DNA of 64,000 nucleotides from positions 124,001 to 188,000 of the forward strand of contig NZ_JADOEQ010000004.1 in the NCBI RefSeq assembly GCF_016745255.1. Direction: 5' to 3'. Source of the stretch: Enterococcus sp. BWR-S5. GTDB lineage: Bacteria > Bacillota > Bacilli > Lactobacillales > Enterococcaceae. A program made the position numbers and the translations under genes. Positions 1-9,049 of this stretch are shown piece by piece (positions within the stretch are counted from its first letter, which is position 1; every line of letters begins with the position of its first letter). Below the pieces are notes generated by a model. The model saw only the letters and a program-made list of their open reading frames with translations. It was not told the origin of the DNA and did not search any database.

Positions 1-190
1 ATAACAAGGAATATTTTTTTATTGATAGGTTGCTGTGACAGCATATTTCAAAATTACATATTTTACCAATAAGTAAAATTTAATTACTTTTTAGAATAAT
101 TTCATTAATACAGCTCTCTAAATTTGAGAAAATAGCAAAAAATAGCATTTAAAAATATTCCTCACAGGAATATTTAGAAAGGATTGGTCT

Positions 191-1090
191 ATGAACATAT
201 CAAACGCAATAAAGTCTTTGAGGAAAAGACGGAAAATTAGACAAATAGATATAGCGGAAAATAATTCATATGCATCGAAAATCGAGAACGGAAAGAAGAA
301 GTTGTGGGTTGAAGAATTAGAAGAGATAATTGATTCTTTAAATACTAACTACCTTGAGTTTTACCATTATGCCGCACTTAGCGACTACGAAAACCACTTT
401 TCTTCGAGAATTAACCAAGTTAATAAACGCCCTACCGATGAGCGTCTTAAGGAGTATTTCCTGAAAAAATATTATCAGGATAATTTTCAATTTTCTGATT
501 CAAATAAGGAGCTAGCTTACTATTATTCTACAAAAATACACTTTTCCAGTTTGTGGAATTTGCAAGAGATAACAGAAAAAGAAAAAAAACACATCTTTGA
601 ACACTTGATAAAATGTAAGTTTTACGGGTACTACGAGTACCTTTTGTATGTAAACGTAATAACAGTCCTATCATTTGAACAAGGAAAAGAGTTAACCAAT
701 AAGATGTATCCGATTGTGGACGAAAATTTACGAGACCCAGATACTCTAAAGTACGCTTTAACTGGGCTACTTAATTTTATCACCCAACAACTTTATGACC
801 GTAGATACGAAAGTGCTCAACGATATATCCAACTTGCCGAAACAGTTGATAGAGAAAAAAGAGATTATTACTATCGGTTCTCGTTGCAATTTCTAAAGAA
901 CATACTTACTTACTGTGAAACTGGCGATAGCGACTACTTGATTAAAGCTTCGCATTTCATTGAATTACTTAAGGATATAGGCGATCAAAAAATTGCTTCT
1001 CTCCTAAAGAAAGAGATGGATCAACTGATAGCTACTAATAAGAAAATCAGGAAGGATGATATTATAGTTTCTATAATTAAGGACAGATAA
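191..1090 (+). CDS. Rgg/GadR/MutR-like transcriptional regulator
   Basis: This 299-residue protein has an N-terminal helix-turn-helix of about 55 residues, containing the pattern SKIENGKK typical of XRE-type domains. A long all-helical C-terminal part follows, rich in aromatic residues and resembling the TPR-like sensor region of Rgg/MutR regulators. An AAAGGA ribosome site lies 8 nt before the ATG. It is the first gene on the piece of integrated element in this window, upstream of a lipoprotein and a recombinase, so it probably regulates the element. Rgg proteins usually bind short peptides; no peptide gene was found next to it. The family call is from overall shape and is fairly confident, but the target is unknown. 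Confidence 0.7.
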   Translation: MNISNAIKSLRKRRKIRQIDIAENNSYASKIENGKKKLWVEELEEIIDSLNTNYLEFYHYAALSDYENHFSSRINQVNKRPTDERLKEYFLKKYYQDNFQFSDSNKELAYYYSTKIHFSSLWNLQEITEKEKKHIFEHLIKCKFYGYYEYLLYVNVITVLSFEQGKELTNKMYPIVDENLRDPDTLKYALTGLLNFITQQLYDRRYESAQRYIQLAETVDREKRDYYYRFSLQFLKNILTYCETGDSDYLIKASHFIELLKDIGDQKIASLLKKEMDQLIATNKKIRKDDIIVSIIKDR

Positions 1091-1093
1091 AAA

Positions 1094-1122
1094 GCTAACT
1101 AGCACCACGAATGCCAGTTAGC
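1094..1122 (+). terminator. Weak hairpin after the Rgg-like gene
   Basis: GCTAACT pairs with AGTTAGC directly after the stop of the Rgg-like gene. There is no clear T-run, so termination is uncertain. Confidence 0.35.
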
Positions 1123-1183
1123 CTAATGTCCTCATTTTCATGAGTATTGACAAAAATATTATATCATAGAAATGGGGTTTACT

Positions 1184-1744
1184 ATGAAAAAAATTGCTGT
1201 CCTCTTTATTTTATTATTATTCTCTGGTTGTGCTTCCCCAGAAGAGAAAGCAGAAAAAGAAGCTATTACTACATTAGAATCGTATGGCCTAACCAATGAG
1301 ATTGCAAATGATTTTTTTGGATACGCTAATTCTTCTAAATTGATTTTTTCAACAATGACAGATATTAACAATTCTATTAAAGAGAATGGATACATTATAC
1401 AGGATGATAAATATAAGGATGTACTTGTAGCGGCAGAAACAATGGAAGATTACTTTTCGTCACTCAATCCGAAAAAAAGGGATGATTTGCATAGTTACCT
1501 TTCGGATTCCGAGAATGTTATTCGAAGCCCTATATTAATATTAGATAATATTGAGGATAATCGAAGAACTTTTACTATTGCAGAAGCTGCTATGGTGTGG
1601 GATATGATGACATTCTATGCTAAAGAATCTATATCGTCACAAAATCTATCTGAAGAAAATTTAGAGAGGATTATTCAATGGTATCATGAAAATAATAGTT
1701 ATACCGATTTATTCAAAGATGCGTATGAATACAAAACAAAGTGA
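1184..1744 (+). CDS. Putative lipoprotein of the integrated element
   Basis: The protein starts with a short lipoprotein signal peptide: two lysines, a hydrophobic stretch and the lipobox LFSGC with the modified cysteine at residue 16. The ATG at 1184 is chosen because it begins this signal peptide; an in-frame ATG 12 nt upstream would add four residues. The mature part is acidic and helical and has no domain I recognise. It lies between the Rgg-like regulator and the site-specific recombinase, so it is cargo of the mobile element. It could be an exclusion or surface protein, but nothing in the sequence shows that. Confidence 0.65.
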   Translation: MKKIAVLFILLLFSGCASPEEKAEKEAITTLESYGLTNEIANDFFGYANSSKLIFSTMTDINNSIKENGYIIQDDKYKDVLVAAETMEDYFSSLNPKKRDDLHSYLSDSENVIRSPILILDNIEDNRRTFTIAEAAMVWDMMTFYAKESISSQNLSEENLERIIQWYHENNSYTDLFKDAYEYKTK

Positions 1745-1860
1745 CCCCTTCCTTTCTATAATTAGAAAAAAATTAGTTCGATACCATCTAGCGAAATTCT
1801 ATCTGCTATAGGATTTCCTTCAGACTTGTTATATTCAACAAAAATACTGAACCAAAAAAA

Positions 1861-1928
1861 CACATCCCCTGCCTGATAAACCGAGGATGTGCAACTGCTG
1901 AAATAGGCTTTTTTTACCTGAGCCTATT
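1861..1928 (+). promoter_or_regulatory. Two hairpins in front of the recombinase
   Basis: CACATCC (1861-1867) pairs with GGATGTG (1885-1891), and AATAGGCT (1902-1909) pairs with AGCCTATT (1921-1928). The second hairpin ends about 28 nt before the recombinase start. It may be a terminator for the lipoprotein gene, a leader that limits recombinase expression, or part of the element end. Confidence 0.35.
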
Positions 1929-1956
1929 TTATCACAAAAATAGGAGTGTGAATACG

Positions 1957-3315
1957 ATGAAAAAAGCAGCATTATATATGCGAGTGTCTACTGATCAACA
2001 GGCCAAGCACGGAGATAGTTTGCGTGAACAACAAGACACATTAAACGATTATGTAAAATCTCAAAATGATATTACCGTTTTTTCTGAATATATCGATGAT
2101 GGTATTTCCGGTCAAAAACTTGAAAGAGACGAGTTCACCAGGTTAATGAATGATGTAATCGCCGGTAACATAGATATAATTCTTTTTACAAAATTGGATC
2201 GCTGGTTTCGAAATCTTCGACATTATTTAAACACTCAGGAAATACTAGAAAAGAACAATGTTTCTTGGAACGCGGTTTCTCAACAATATTATGATACTTC
2301 TACTGCATATGGTCGTACGTTCATAGCGCAAGTTATGAGCTTTGCAGAGCTAGAAGCACAAATTGATTCAGAAAGAATAAAGGCTGTTGCAGCTAATAAA
2401 ATTCGACAGGGTGAAGTAGTTTCTGGCAAAGTGCCCCTCGGCTATTCAATTGAGAATAAGAGGCTTGTTATAAATGACCAGGCAGAGATAGTAAAAGCAG
2501 TTTTTTCCCATTATCTTACCTATAACAGTATGAGGGAAACGGTACGATATATGGATAATGAACTAGGTATACAAAGAGATTATCAGAGCGTTAAAAATAT
2601 GCTGACAAACAAAAAATATATTGGCGAACATAGAGATAACAAAGAATATTGCCCTCCTATAATTACTCGTTCTGACTTTGAAAGAGTTCAAGAACTACTC
2701 AAAAAGAATGTTAAGCGTAATACTAAGCGGACCTATCTTTTTTCTGGCCTTATTAAATGTTCTGAATGTGGAAAGTCATTTTCAGGACAATCTACTTATC
2801 AGCAGTATTATAGGAAAAGTGATAATTTAGTCGTTCGATCATCTAAGAAATGTTACCGATGTAGCCAACACCGGAATAATTCCCAACGCTGCTCAAATAA
2901 AAAAATTTATTTTGAGGATAAACTTGAGGCCCAACTTCTTGAAACTGTTCAAGAGAGTGTCAAAAGTTATATTGCATCATTTGAAAACTCAAATAAGAGA
3001 ATAAGTAAGAAAAACGATTATGCAAAGAAAATAGAGAACAAAATTGAGCGTTTAAAAAAAGCATACTTAAACGAAGTAATTGACCTAGAAGAATATAAAA
3101 CGGATCGTGCTACTCTTGTTTCGGAATTGGAAAAAATTGAATTGGAGAACAGCGAACAACCAAAGGACTTATCTGTATATAAAAAAATCCTTTCAAATGA
3201 TTTTATAAATCAATACAGCTCTCTTTTAGAATCTGACAAAAAGATTGTCTGGCGATCTATTATAAGGAGCATTACTGTAGATATCGACGGAAATATAGAT
3301 ATTATTTTTTTATAA
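1957..3315 (+). CDS. Large serine recombinase (site-specific integrase)
   Basis: This 452-residue protein has a resolvase-type catalytic domain at about residues 1-150, with the nucleophilic serine in YMRVST (Ser11). A recombinase domain and a zinc ribbon follow, with Cys pairs at about 268/271 and 299/302 (IKCSECG and CYRC). The end is a coiled-coil-rich region at about 330-400. This is the usual architecture of large serine integrases of phages and integrative elements. An AGGAG site about 10 nt upstream supports the ATG at 1957 rather than the GTG at 1948. The gene ends 23 nt before the interrupted radC, the usual position for an integrase next to its attachment site. Confidence 0.92.
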   Translation: MKKAALYMRVSTDQQAKHGDSLREQQDTLNDYVKSQNDITVFSEYIDDGISGQKLERDEFTRLMNDVIAGNIDIILFTKLDRWFRNLRHYLNTQEILEKNNVSWNAVSQQYYDTSTAYGRTFIAQVMSFAELEAQIDSERIKAVAANKIRQGEVVSGKVPLGYSIENKRLVINDQAEIVKAVFSHYLTYNSMRETVRYMDNELGIQRDYQSVKNMLTNKKYIGEHRDNKEYCPPIITRSDFERVQELLKKNVKRNTKRTYLFSGLIKCSECGKSFSGQSTYQQYYRKSDNLVVRSSKKCYRCSQHRNNSQRCSNKKIYFEDKLEAQLLETVQESVKSYIASFENSNKRISKKNDYAKKIENKIERLKKAYLNEVIDLEEYKTDRATLVSELEKIELENSEQPKDLSVYKKILSNDFINQYSSLLESDKKIVWRSIIRSITVDIDGNIDIIFL

Positions 3316-3329
3316 TCTATTGAGGTGTA

Positions 3330-3345
3330 ACTATTATTACCCAGA
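3330..3345. other. Probable attachment junction between element and radC
   Basis: The radC reading frame stays intact on the minus strand through CACCCTTCTGG, which encodes the end of HNHPSG, and then meets TAA at once. The recombinase gene begins its 3' end just beyond. The crossover therefore lies at or within CCTTCTGG. The partner junction is outside the window, so the exact core cannot be fixed. Confidence 0.6.
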
Positions 3346-3888
3346 AGGGTGATTGTGCGCCATGATGAGCCGAGCAGCAGAGTATTTCACGGCTCCTTTA
3401 AAGACTTCACGAGGATGAGCAATACTTTGATTCAGCGAACCTTTGAATACAGTCTCTTGACGAATCACTTCATTCTTGGTGTTCAGATACAGACAAACAA
3501 GGTGCTCTTGCTGAAACCCTCTCATTTCATAGATTAAATCTTGAGCAATTTGAAAGCTCGAAGATATCTTTCCCTGTTTGACCTGACTACTCTGATGAAG
3601 TCGATAACCGAATTCAATGGCCGCCCGCAATTCAACGGCCTTCACCTTCCCTATCCCTTTTAGAAGCATCAGCTCATGAAGAGTGGCACTTTTCAACTCG
3701 TATAAATTGCGGAAATGATTCAAAACTGTTGATGCCAGATACATAACATTCATCTCTCTTGAGCCAGTTCGCAGCAATATGGCTAACAACTCCTGATTTG
3801 AGAGAGCCTTTTCACCAAACAGCTCAAGCCGTTCTCTAGGCAGACAATCCTCCGGTACTTCATTGATAAATAGTTTTCTTTTCTCCAT
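3337..3888 (-). pseudogene. radC: radC, C-terminus removed by element insertion
   Basis: The 183 residues match RadC/YeeS-type JAMM proteins: helix-hairpin-helix-like ELMLLKGIGKVKA near residue 80, then the metalloprotease-like domain up to HNHPSG. Family members are normally about 225 residues and continue past HNHPSG with the aspartate that completes the JAMM metal site. Here the frame ends directly after HNHPSG because the integrated element begins. The remaining product lacks the last ~45 residues and a metal ligand, so it is probably inactive, unless the element excises and restores it. The start is supported by AAAGGAG 7 nt upstream, within a hairpin. Confidence 0.85.
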
Positions 3889-3895
3889 ACAAAAA

Positions 3896-3932
3896 CTCCT
3901 TTACGTATTCATCGATAAGATACGCAAAGGAG
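3896..3932 (-). terminator. Hairpin between HAD gene and radC
   Basis: CTCCTTTACGTAT and ATACGCAAAGGAG form a 13-bp stem with one G-T wobble. On the minus strand it is followed by TTTTTG, so it can end transcription of the upstream HAD gene. Its 3' arm also contains the AAAGGAG ribosome site of radC. Confidence 0.65.
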
Positions 3933-3940
3933 CAGCTTTT

Positions 3941-4603
3941 TTATTTATTGCTCAAGTAGACTGGTACATCAATCAGACTGTCAAAGACATGGAGTGTTTT
4001 ACTGCGCAGCTCATCATCCGGCTGCAGCAAATCCGGAACCATAATTACAGGGATTCCAGCTTTATATGCCGCTGTAACACCATGGGAAGAGTCCTCCAGC
4101 ACTAATGTTTTTTCAGGCACTGTTTTTAAGAAGCTGACCGCCTTGCGGAAAATTTCCGGATCAGGCTTTGCTCGGCTAACGTCCTCTGCCGACACAATTC
4201 CCTCAAAGCGTGTGATGATTCCTGAACTTTTTAGTAACAGCTCAATTGCAGGACGGACATTACTTGATGCCACCATTTTAGGTATATCCTGCGCCTCCAG
4301 ATAATCCAACAGCTCCACTACCCCCGGCTTCATGGGTACTTTCCCGGCTTCAAAGGCTTCAATCGTATCTGCATAAGAACGCTGAATGAATTCCTCCACT
4401 CTTTCTTTTCCGTATTCCTTGAATATGCGATGATAGTTTTCCTGAACCTCTTCATCAGATACACCTAAGAATTGCAGGTACAGCTCCTTAGAATATGGAA
4501 AGCCCATATCATCTGCAATCTTCTGAGAGGATTGATAATAAATCAGCTCCGTATCAAACAAAAGACCATCCATATCAAAAATAACGCCGTCAAATTTTTT
4601 CAT
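3941..4603 (-). CDS. HAD-family sugar-phosphate phosphatase (beta-phosphoglucomutase-like)
   Basis: The 220-residue protein begins with FDMDGLLFDTE, the HAD motif I with nucleophile and acid/base aspartates. It has a helical cap, then SSN (motif II), K in RAKPDP (motif III) and LEDSSHG (motif IV). This pattern is typical of subfamily I HAD enzymes acting on small phosphorylated sugars or nucleotides. Its start overlaps the 3' end of folC by 14 bp, so the two are translated from one transcript. The substrate cannot be told from sequence. A beta-phosphoglucomutase role is possible, but the gene is not near maltose genes. Confidence 0.85.
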   Translation of the reverse strand: MKKFDGVIFDMDGLLFDTELIYYQSSQKIADDMGFPYSKELYLQFLGVSDEEVQENYHRIFKEYGKERVEEFIQRSYADTIEAFEAGKVPMKPGVVELLDYLEAQDIPKMVASSNVRPAIELLLKSSGIITRFEGIVSAEDVSRAKPDPEIFRKAVSFLKTVPEKTLVLEDSSHGVTAAYKAGIPVIMVPDLLQPDDELRSKTLHVFDSLIDVPVYLSNK

Positions 4604-5912
4604 TACTTCCTCCTACTGTTAATAATAGCTCCCTTACTTGGGAAACAAAATATAAAGAACCAGTAACCAGCAACATATCCTCGCTACTCATTTTTTCCAG
4701 TATCTCACCCAATCCAAATTGCCATAATGAAACAATCTCTGTCTTCTTATCCGCGTGCTTTGCTAATGTCGAAAGCTCAACAGCTCTCGGATAATCAAAG
4801 GTGGTCAAATAGAGATGGACATTCGGAACCTGCTTTAACAACAGAATCATTTCATCAACATTTTTTGTCGAAAGCGAGGAGAACAGAATATGAATCGTTC
4901 TTCCTTTAAATTCCTTCTTCAAATTATCAGCCAGTCTCTGAACCGCATGATCATTATGCGCACCATCCAGAACAATCATCGGCTCGTCATTGATTTTTTC
5001 CATTCGCGCCGGCCATTGTGCTTTCAGCAGTCCTTGGCGTACGGTTCGAGTTTGGAATGGCTGTCCTGTCAACTGACAATAGACATAAAATAATTCAACC
5101 GCCAGTCCGGCATTCTCAGTCTGATGCTGCCCCAATAGAGGCGTCTTCAGCTTCTCGATTTTGCCTGCTTCTCCGATAAACGAGAAAACCTCTCCCCAGT
5201 CCTTGTCAAAATGCAAATAGTCCACAGTATAGTCCACACCAAAATGATAAATAGGAGCCGACATTTTTTTTGCCTGATTATCGATAACTGTCAGAGCTTC
5301 ATCTTCAATTTTGCCAGTTACTACAGGAATCTTTTCCTTGATGATGCCGGCTTTTTGAAAGGCAATTTCTTCAAGTGTTTCGCCTAGAATATCTGTATGA
5401 TCCATTCCAATCGTCGTAATTGCTGTCAGTAATGGTTCAACCACATTCGTGCTATCCATCAGTCCACCCAGACCGACTTCAATAATAGCGACATCTACAG
5501 CCTTATCCAGAAAATAGTCGAACGCCATAGCTGTCAGCGTCTCAAACTCTGTAATTCCGCTCACAGCTTCGTCCTTGTCCATCTCTTCAACTAAAGGACG
5601 GTATTTCTCCACATAATGGATCAAGTCCTCATCTGTAATACCAGTCCCATCTACAGCAATCCGCTCATTAAAGGCTTCTATATATGGAGATGTGAAGGTA
5701 CCGACAGTCAATCCTGCCTCTTCAAGTAAACACCGTAAATAAGTGACCGTTGATCCTTTCCCGTTCGTTCCTGCAACATGAATCGTAGGAACCTTCTTCT
5801 GTGGTTCGTCCACTCGTTTCAATAATGCCACTACTCGTTCCAGTCCCGGTCGTGAGCCAAACGGTAAGCGGCTGTGTATCCATTCAATTGCTTCTTCCAC
5901 CTTCATTGACAT
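4590..5912 (-). CDS. folC: Folylpolyglutamate synthase / dihydrofolate synthase
   Basis: The 440-residue protein adds glutamate to folates in the cytoplasm. HVAGTNGKGST near residue 45 is the Mur-ligase-like ATP loop. FTSPYIEAFNERI follows, then GLGGLMDSTNV and the conserved FDGAHN-type region, seen as VLDGAHNDHA. Its length is normal. It lies immediately downstream of the valS/yfhO region on the opposite strand to yfhO, and its stop overlaps the HAD gene start. In many Lactobacillales folC is near valS, which fits here. Confidence 0.95.
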   Translation of the reverse strand: MSMKVEEAIEWIHSRLPFGSRPGLERVVALLKRVDEPQKKVPTIHVAGTNGKGSTVTYLRCLLEEAGLTVGTFTSPYIEAFNERIAVDGTGITDEDLIHYVEKYRPLVEEMDKDEAVSGITEFETLTAMAFDYFLDKAVDVAIIEVGLGGLMDSTNVVEPLLTAITTIGMDHTDILGETLEEIAFQKAGIIKEKIPVVTGKIEDEALTVIDNQAKKMSAPIYHFGVDYTVDYLHFDKDWGEVFSFIGEAGKIEKLKTPLLGQHQTENAGLAVELFYVYCQLTGQPFQTRTVRQGLLKAQWPARMEKINDEPMIVLDGAHNDHAVQRLADNLKKEFKGRTIHILFSSLSTKNVDEMILLLKQVPNVHLYLTTFDYPRAVELSTLAKHADKKTEIVSLWQFGLGEILEKMSSEDMLLVTGSLYFVSQVRELLLTVGGSNEKI

Positions 5913-5939
5913 TCTTCGTCACCTCGCATCTCTTATTAT

Positions 5940-6408
5940 AGCGAATGCCCTCCCTGATTTCACTAATAAAGACAGAATATTCCATAAAACCTTTGGGATA
6001 AAACGAAAGCCGGCACACGACTAGATAGGTACATCACTCTCTTTAGCTTCTTCAGCTTTCCTTCTCAGTACACCCTTCTTTCAAAACAGTCGTTCCCATC
6101 CGAAAAGAAATAAGTTTAAAGAATCTGTTAAATTCTATAAGAAAACTCCTAATGTCTTTGAGTCTTTCTATCTTTTGAAAATTGATATGATAAAATAACA
6201 AGTGTCAACTCACGTAATGCTTATGATACTAATTGATAAAATGAATATTTCCAGCTAATTTCGCTATATTTTGCAGAAAGTTTCTGTACCATGATACACT
6301 AAAGGAAAAACTACTTCCTACTGCTTGATTAACGATTAAATATCCTCTTCAGCTCAAGAGGTCTTAACTGGGAAGAAAACGATGAAATGGTTATTTAGAG
6401 GTGAAACA
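5940..6408 (+). promoter_or_regulatory. Intergenic region with the yfhO promoter
   Basis: This region between folC and yfhO holds no credible gene. A plausible promoter reads TTGCAG (6271-6276), an 18-bp spacer, then TACACT (6295-6300). The untranslated leader of about 100 nt contains a small hairpin, CCTCTT/AAGAGG at 6344-6361. Confidence 0.5.
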
Positions 6409-8970
6409 ATGAAAAAAAATAAAACCGGCTTGCTGATTGGGAGCTTTCTAATCCCATTTGCCATCGTGCTTGTTATTTGGCTGATTCTGGGCGTTGCTCC
6501 ATTTGGTAATAACAATCTGCTGGCAAGTGATTTTGGGAGTCAATATCTGCCCTTTTTAAGTAATTTCAAACGATTTGCCGAAGAAGGCACATTAACCTTT
6601 TATTCCTTTACGAACGGGATTGGTGATACGATTTTCCCGCTAAGCTCTTATTATTTACTGAGCCCCTTCAATATATTGGCTCTGTTCTTTTCTTACGAAC
6701 AGCTGCCGCAGGCAATCGTCTGGATTATCACACTTAAGATTGCCTGCATCGGCGGTTCCATGTTCTACTATTTGAAAAGAACGTACACTGAAGTATCAGG
6801 CTTTACTTGGATTTTTTCAACAGCTTTTAGTTTGTGCGGCTTTGTAGCTGCCTACAGCATTAATTTTATGTGGCTGGATATTTTGATTTTGTTACCGTTA
6901 CTGGCCTTAGGGTTGCAAAAGCTTTGGTATGAAAAGCGTGTTACTCTGTATGCCATCATCCTGTTTCTGTCTATTTTCACCAACTACTACATGGGCTATA
7001 TGGTGTGCATCTTCGCTGTTGGCTACAGTATCTACTTGTATATCAAGCAAAGCGCTGCACCAACAATCAAAGGCTTTATTCGAGAAGGAAAGGTGTTCTT
7101 CATCTCCTCTCTGTTATCCGGCATATCGACCAGCTTTATTTTGCTGCCGGCTCTTGAAGGGATGCTGCAAACAAAGAAAACAGATTTTAATCCAATAACC
7201 TTTATTCCTTACCCAAAATTTGGTCCGTCCTTTTTTTCTCAATTTGGAATCGGCACGGTTAACTTTGATCTTCGGCTTAATCATCTACCGACCGTTTTTT
7301 CAGGTATTCTGATTATCCTGTTGTTTCTGGCCTATTTCATGCTGGCATCGATACCGAAAAAAGAGAAGAAAGTAACGCTTTTTCTAATTTTATTTGTATT
7401 TGCCAGCTTCTGGCTGGAACTGATTAACACCATCTGGCACATGTTCCAAAGTCCGGCCGGTTTCCCTTATCGGAATACCTTCATTTTCAGCTTTTTGGTT
7501 ATCAAAATTGCCTATGAAGCCTTTCTGCGATTGAAATCCGGCGAAAAACTACCGATTAAGGCGCCAATGATTTATACCCTTTGTCTGGGAATCGGCTATC
7601 TCTTTCTCGGTCTGTTCTACCAAGTCTTTGTATTGTCCTATAGCTATGCAATTATTAGTCTCGCGCTTATCTGGCTATACTATTATTTGTTCAATCACAG
7701 GCAATCTACTCTTCAGTCACCTTTAAAGCAAAAATATATCGGTCTCTTCCTTTGTTTACTGGTCTTTTCCGAGTTGGGCGTCAATTATTGGATTTCTCTT
7801 AAAGCTATTCCGTTCGGTGACCAGCAAGCATTTGAGCGCACCTACAAAGAGCAGGAGAAGGCGCTCGCTTCTGTAGAAGGGGAAGACCTATTTCGGATTA
7901 AGCAAACAATTGTTTCTAAGGATGCCGGTTATGCAGAAAAAAACAATGGGTACAACGATTCCATTCTTTACGGTTATGCAGGAATCTCAAGCTATACCTC
8001 TACTCTGCATTCAGAAACGCAGGATACCTTACATGCGCTGGGGCTTTATCAAAAAAATGATCGACGCATTGGTTATGTTGACGATTCTCAAGTGGTTAAC
8101 CTGCTCCTGAATATTCCTTATCAGCTTTCACCAACCGAGAATAGTTTCAGGGAAAAAATCAATACTGTTGGAAACACAACAGTTTACAAAAATAGCGAAG
8201 CCATCGGCATGGGCTTTCTCGTGCCCGAAGACTTTTCTGATGTCACGCTGACTACCAATAGACCTATTAAGAATCAAGAGGAGCTGCTTCAAACAATCAA
8301 AAAAAGCAGTGAAAATTATTTTAGTCCCACTAAGAAAGTTTCTGAACAAATCAGTGATGACAAGAAAAAGTATGAATTAACTGTAACAACTGCCGCTGAT
8401 GGTGAGCTTCATTTTGATTTACCGAAAATGCATTGGGCGGCGATTGAAAGCTTTACTGTTAATGGCAAAAAAATCAAACCAACTATGTACATTCGAACCA
8501 ATCAGCTTTTCAACTTAGGCTATTTTGAGAAAGGAGCACAGGTTCAGCTCGTGCTTACCAGTAAAAACAAGCTGAATCTCCAGAGTATGGAACTGGCTAC
8601 CTTGAATCAGACGACCTTTGATGCTTTAGTTGCCGCTCAAAAACGACAAGCCATCGACTTACGTTGGACAAAGAAGGGCGAGCTTTTTGGAAATATTTCT
8701 GTGAAGAAAGAAAAACAGCTCCTCTACCTCTCTGTTCCTTACGATGAGAATTGGCTAATTAAAGCGAATGGTAAAAAAATTGAACAGGTCAAGGTTGCCG
8801 GAAACTTAATGGCCATTCCTTTGAAGGAAGGAACCCATTCAATTTCTATGGTCTATCAGTCCATCAGCTTTTACACCGGCGGGTTAATTACACTCTCAAC
8901 GCTAGTCGGCTTTCTAATTTTCAAATACTGGCTGCGCGTAAAGAAAAGAAGAGAGATACAAAAATGCTGA
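6409..8970 (+). CDS. YfhO-family multi-pass membrane protein
   Basis: The product is about 853 residues. It has many hydrophobic segments in the first two-thirds, then a soluble extracytoplasmic C-terminal domain and a final membrane helix before a basic tail. The motif LLASDFGSQYLPFL near the N-terminus is characteristic of YfhO/DUF6541-like proteins, some of which glycosylate lipoteichoic acid. The start at 6409 has AGAGGTG 6 nt upstream; an ATG at 6382 lacks a good ribosome site. It is transcribed alone and ends at a terminator shared with valS. The sugar donor and acceptor cannot be read from sequence. Confidence 0.85.
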   Translation: MKKNKTGLLIGSFLIPFAIVLVIWLILGVAPFGNNNLLASDFGSQYLPFLSNFKRFAEEGTLTFYSFTNGIGDTIFPLSSYYLLSPFNILALFFSYEQLPQAIVWIITLKIACIGGSMFYYLKRTYTEVSGFTWIFSTAFSLCGFVAAYSINFMWLDILILLPLLALGLQKLWYEKRVTLYAIILFLSIFTNYYMGYMVCIFAVGYSIYLYIKQSAAPTIKGFIREGKVFFISSLLSGISTSFILLPALEGMLQTKKTDFNPITFIPYPKFGPSFFSQFGIGTVNFDLRLNHLPTVFSGILIILLFLAYFMLASIPKKEKKVTLFLILFVFASFWLELINTIWHMFQSPAGFPYRNTFIFSFLVIKIAYEAFLRLKSGEKLPIKAPMIYTLCLGIGYLFLGLFYQVFVLSYSYAIISLALIWLYYYLFNHRQSTLQSPLKQKYIGLFLCLLVFSELGVNYWISLKAIPFGDQQAFERTYKEQEKALASVEGEDLFRIKQTIVSKDAGYAEKNNGYNDSILYGYAGISSYTSTLHSETQDTLHALGLYQKNDRRIGYVDDSQVVNLLLNIPYQLSPTENSFREKINTVGNTTVYKNSEAIGMGFLVPEDFSDVTLTTNRPIKNQEELLQTIKKSSENYFSPTKKVSEQISDDKKKYELTVTTAADGELHFDLPKMHWAAIESFTVNGKKIKPTMYIRTNQLFNLGYFEKGAQVQLVLTSKNKLNLQSMELATLNQTTFDALVAAQKRQAIDLRWTKKGELFGNISVKKEKQLLYLSVPYDENWLIKANGKKIEQVKVAGNLMAIPLKEGTHSISMVYQSISFYTGGLITLSTLVGFLIFKYWLRVKKRREIQKC

Positions 8971-8985
8971 TTTCGTTCAAAAAAT

Positions 8986-9025
8986 AAAGAGCTGGTAGGG
9001 GGAAAATTTCCCTACCAGCTCTTTT
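8986..9025. terminator. Shared terminator of yfhO and valS
   Basis: AAAGAGCTGGTAGGG pairs with CCCTACCAGCTCTTT, with A- and T-tracts on both sides, so it works for both converging genes. Confidence 0.9.
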
Positions 9026-9049
9026 TAGTTATTCTTTGACAAAACAAAC

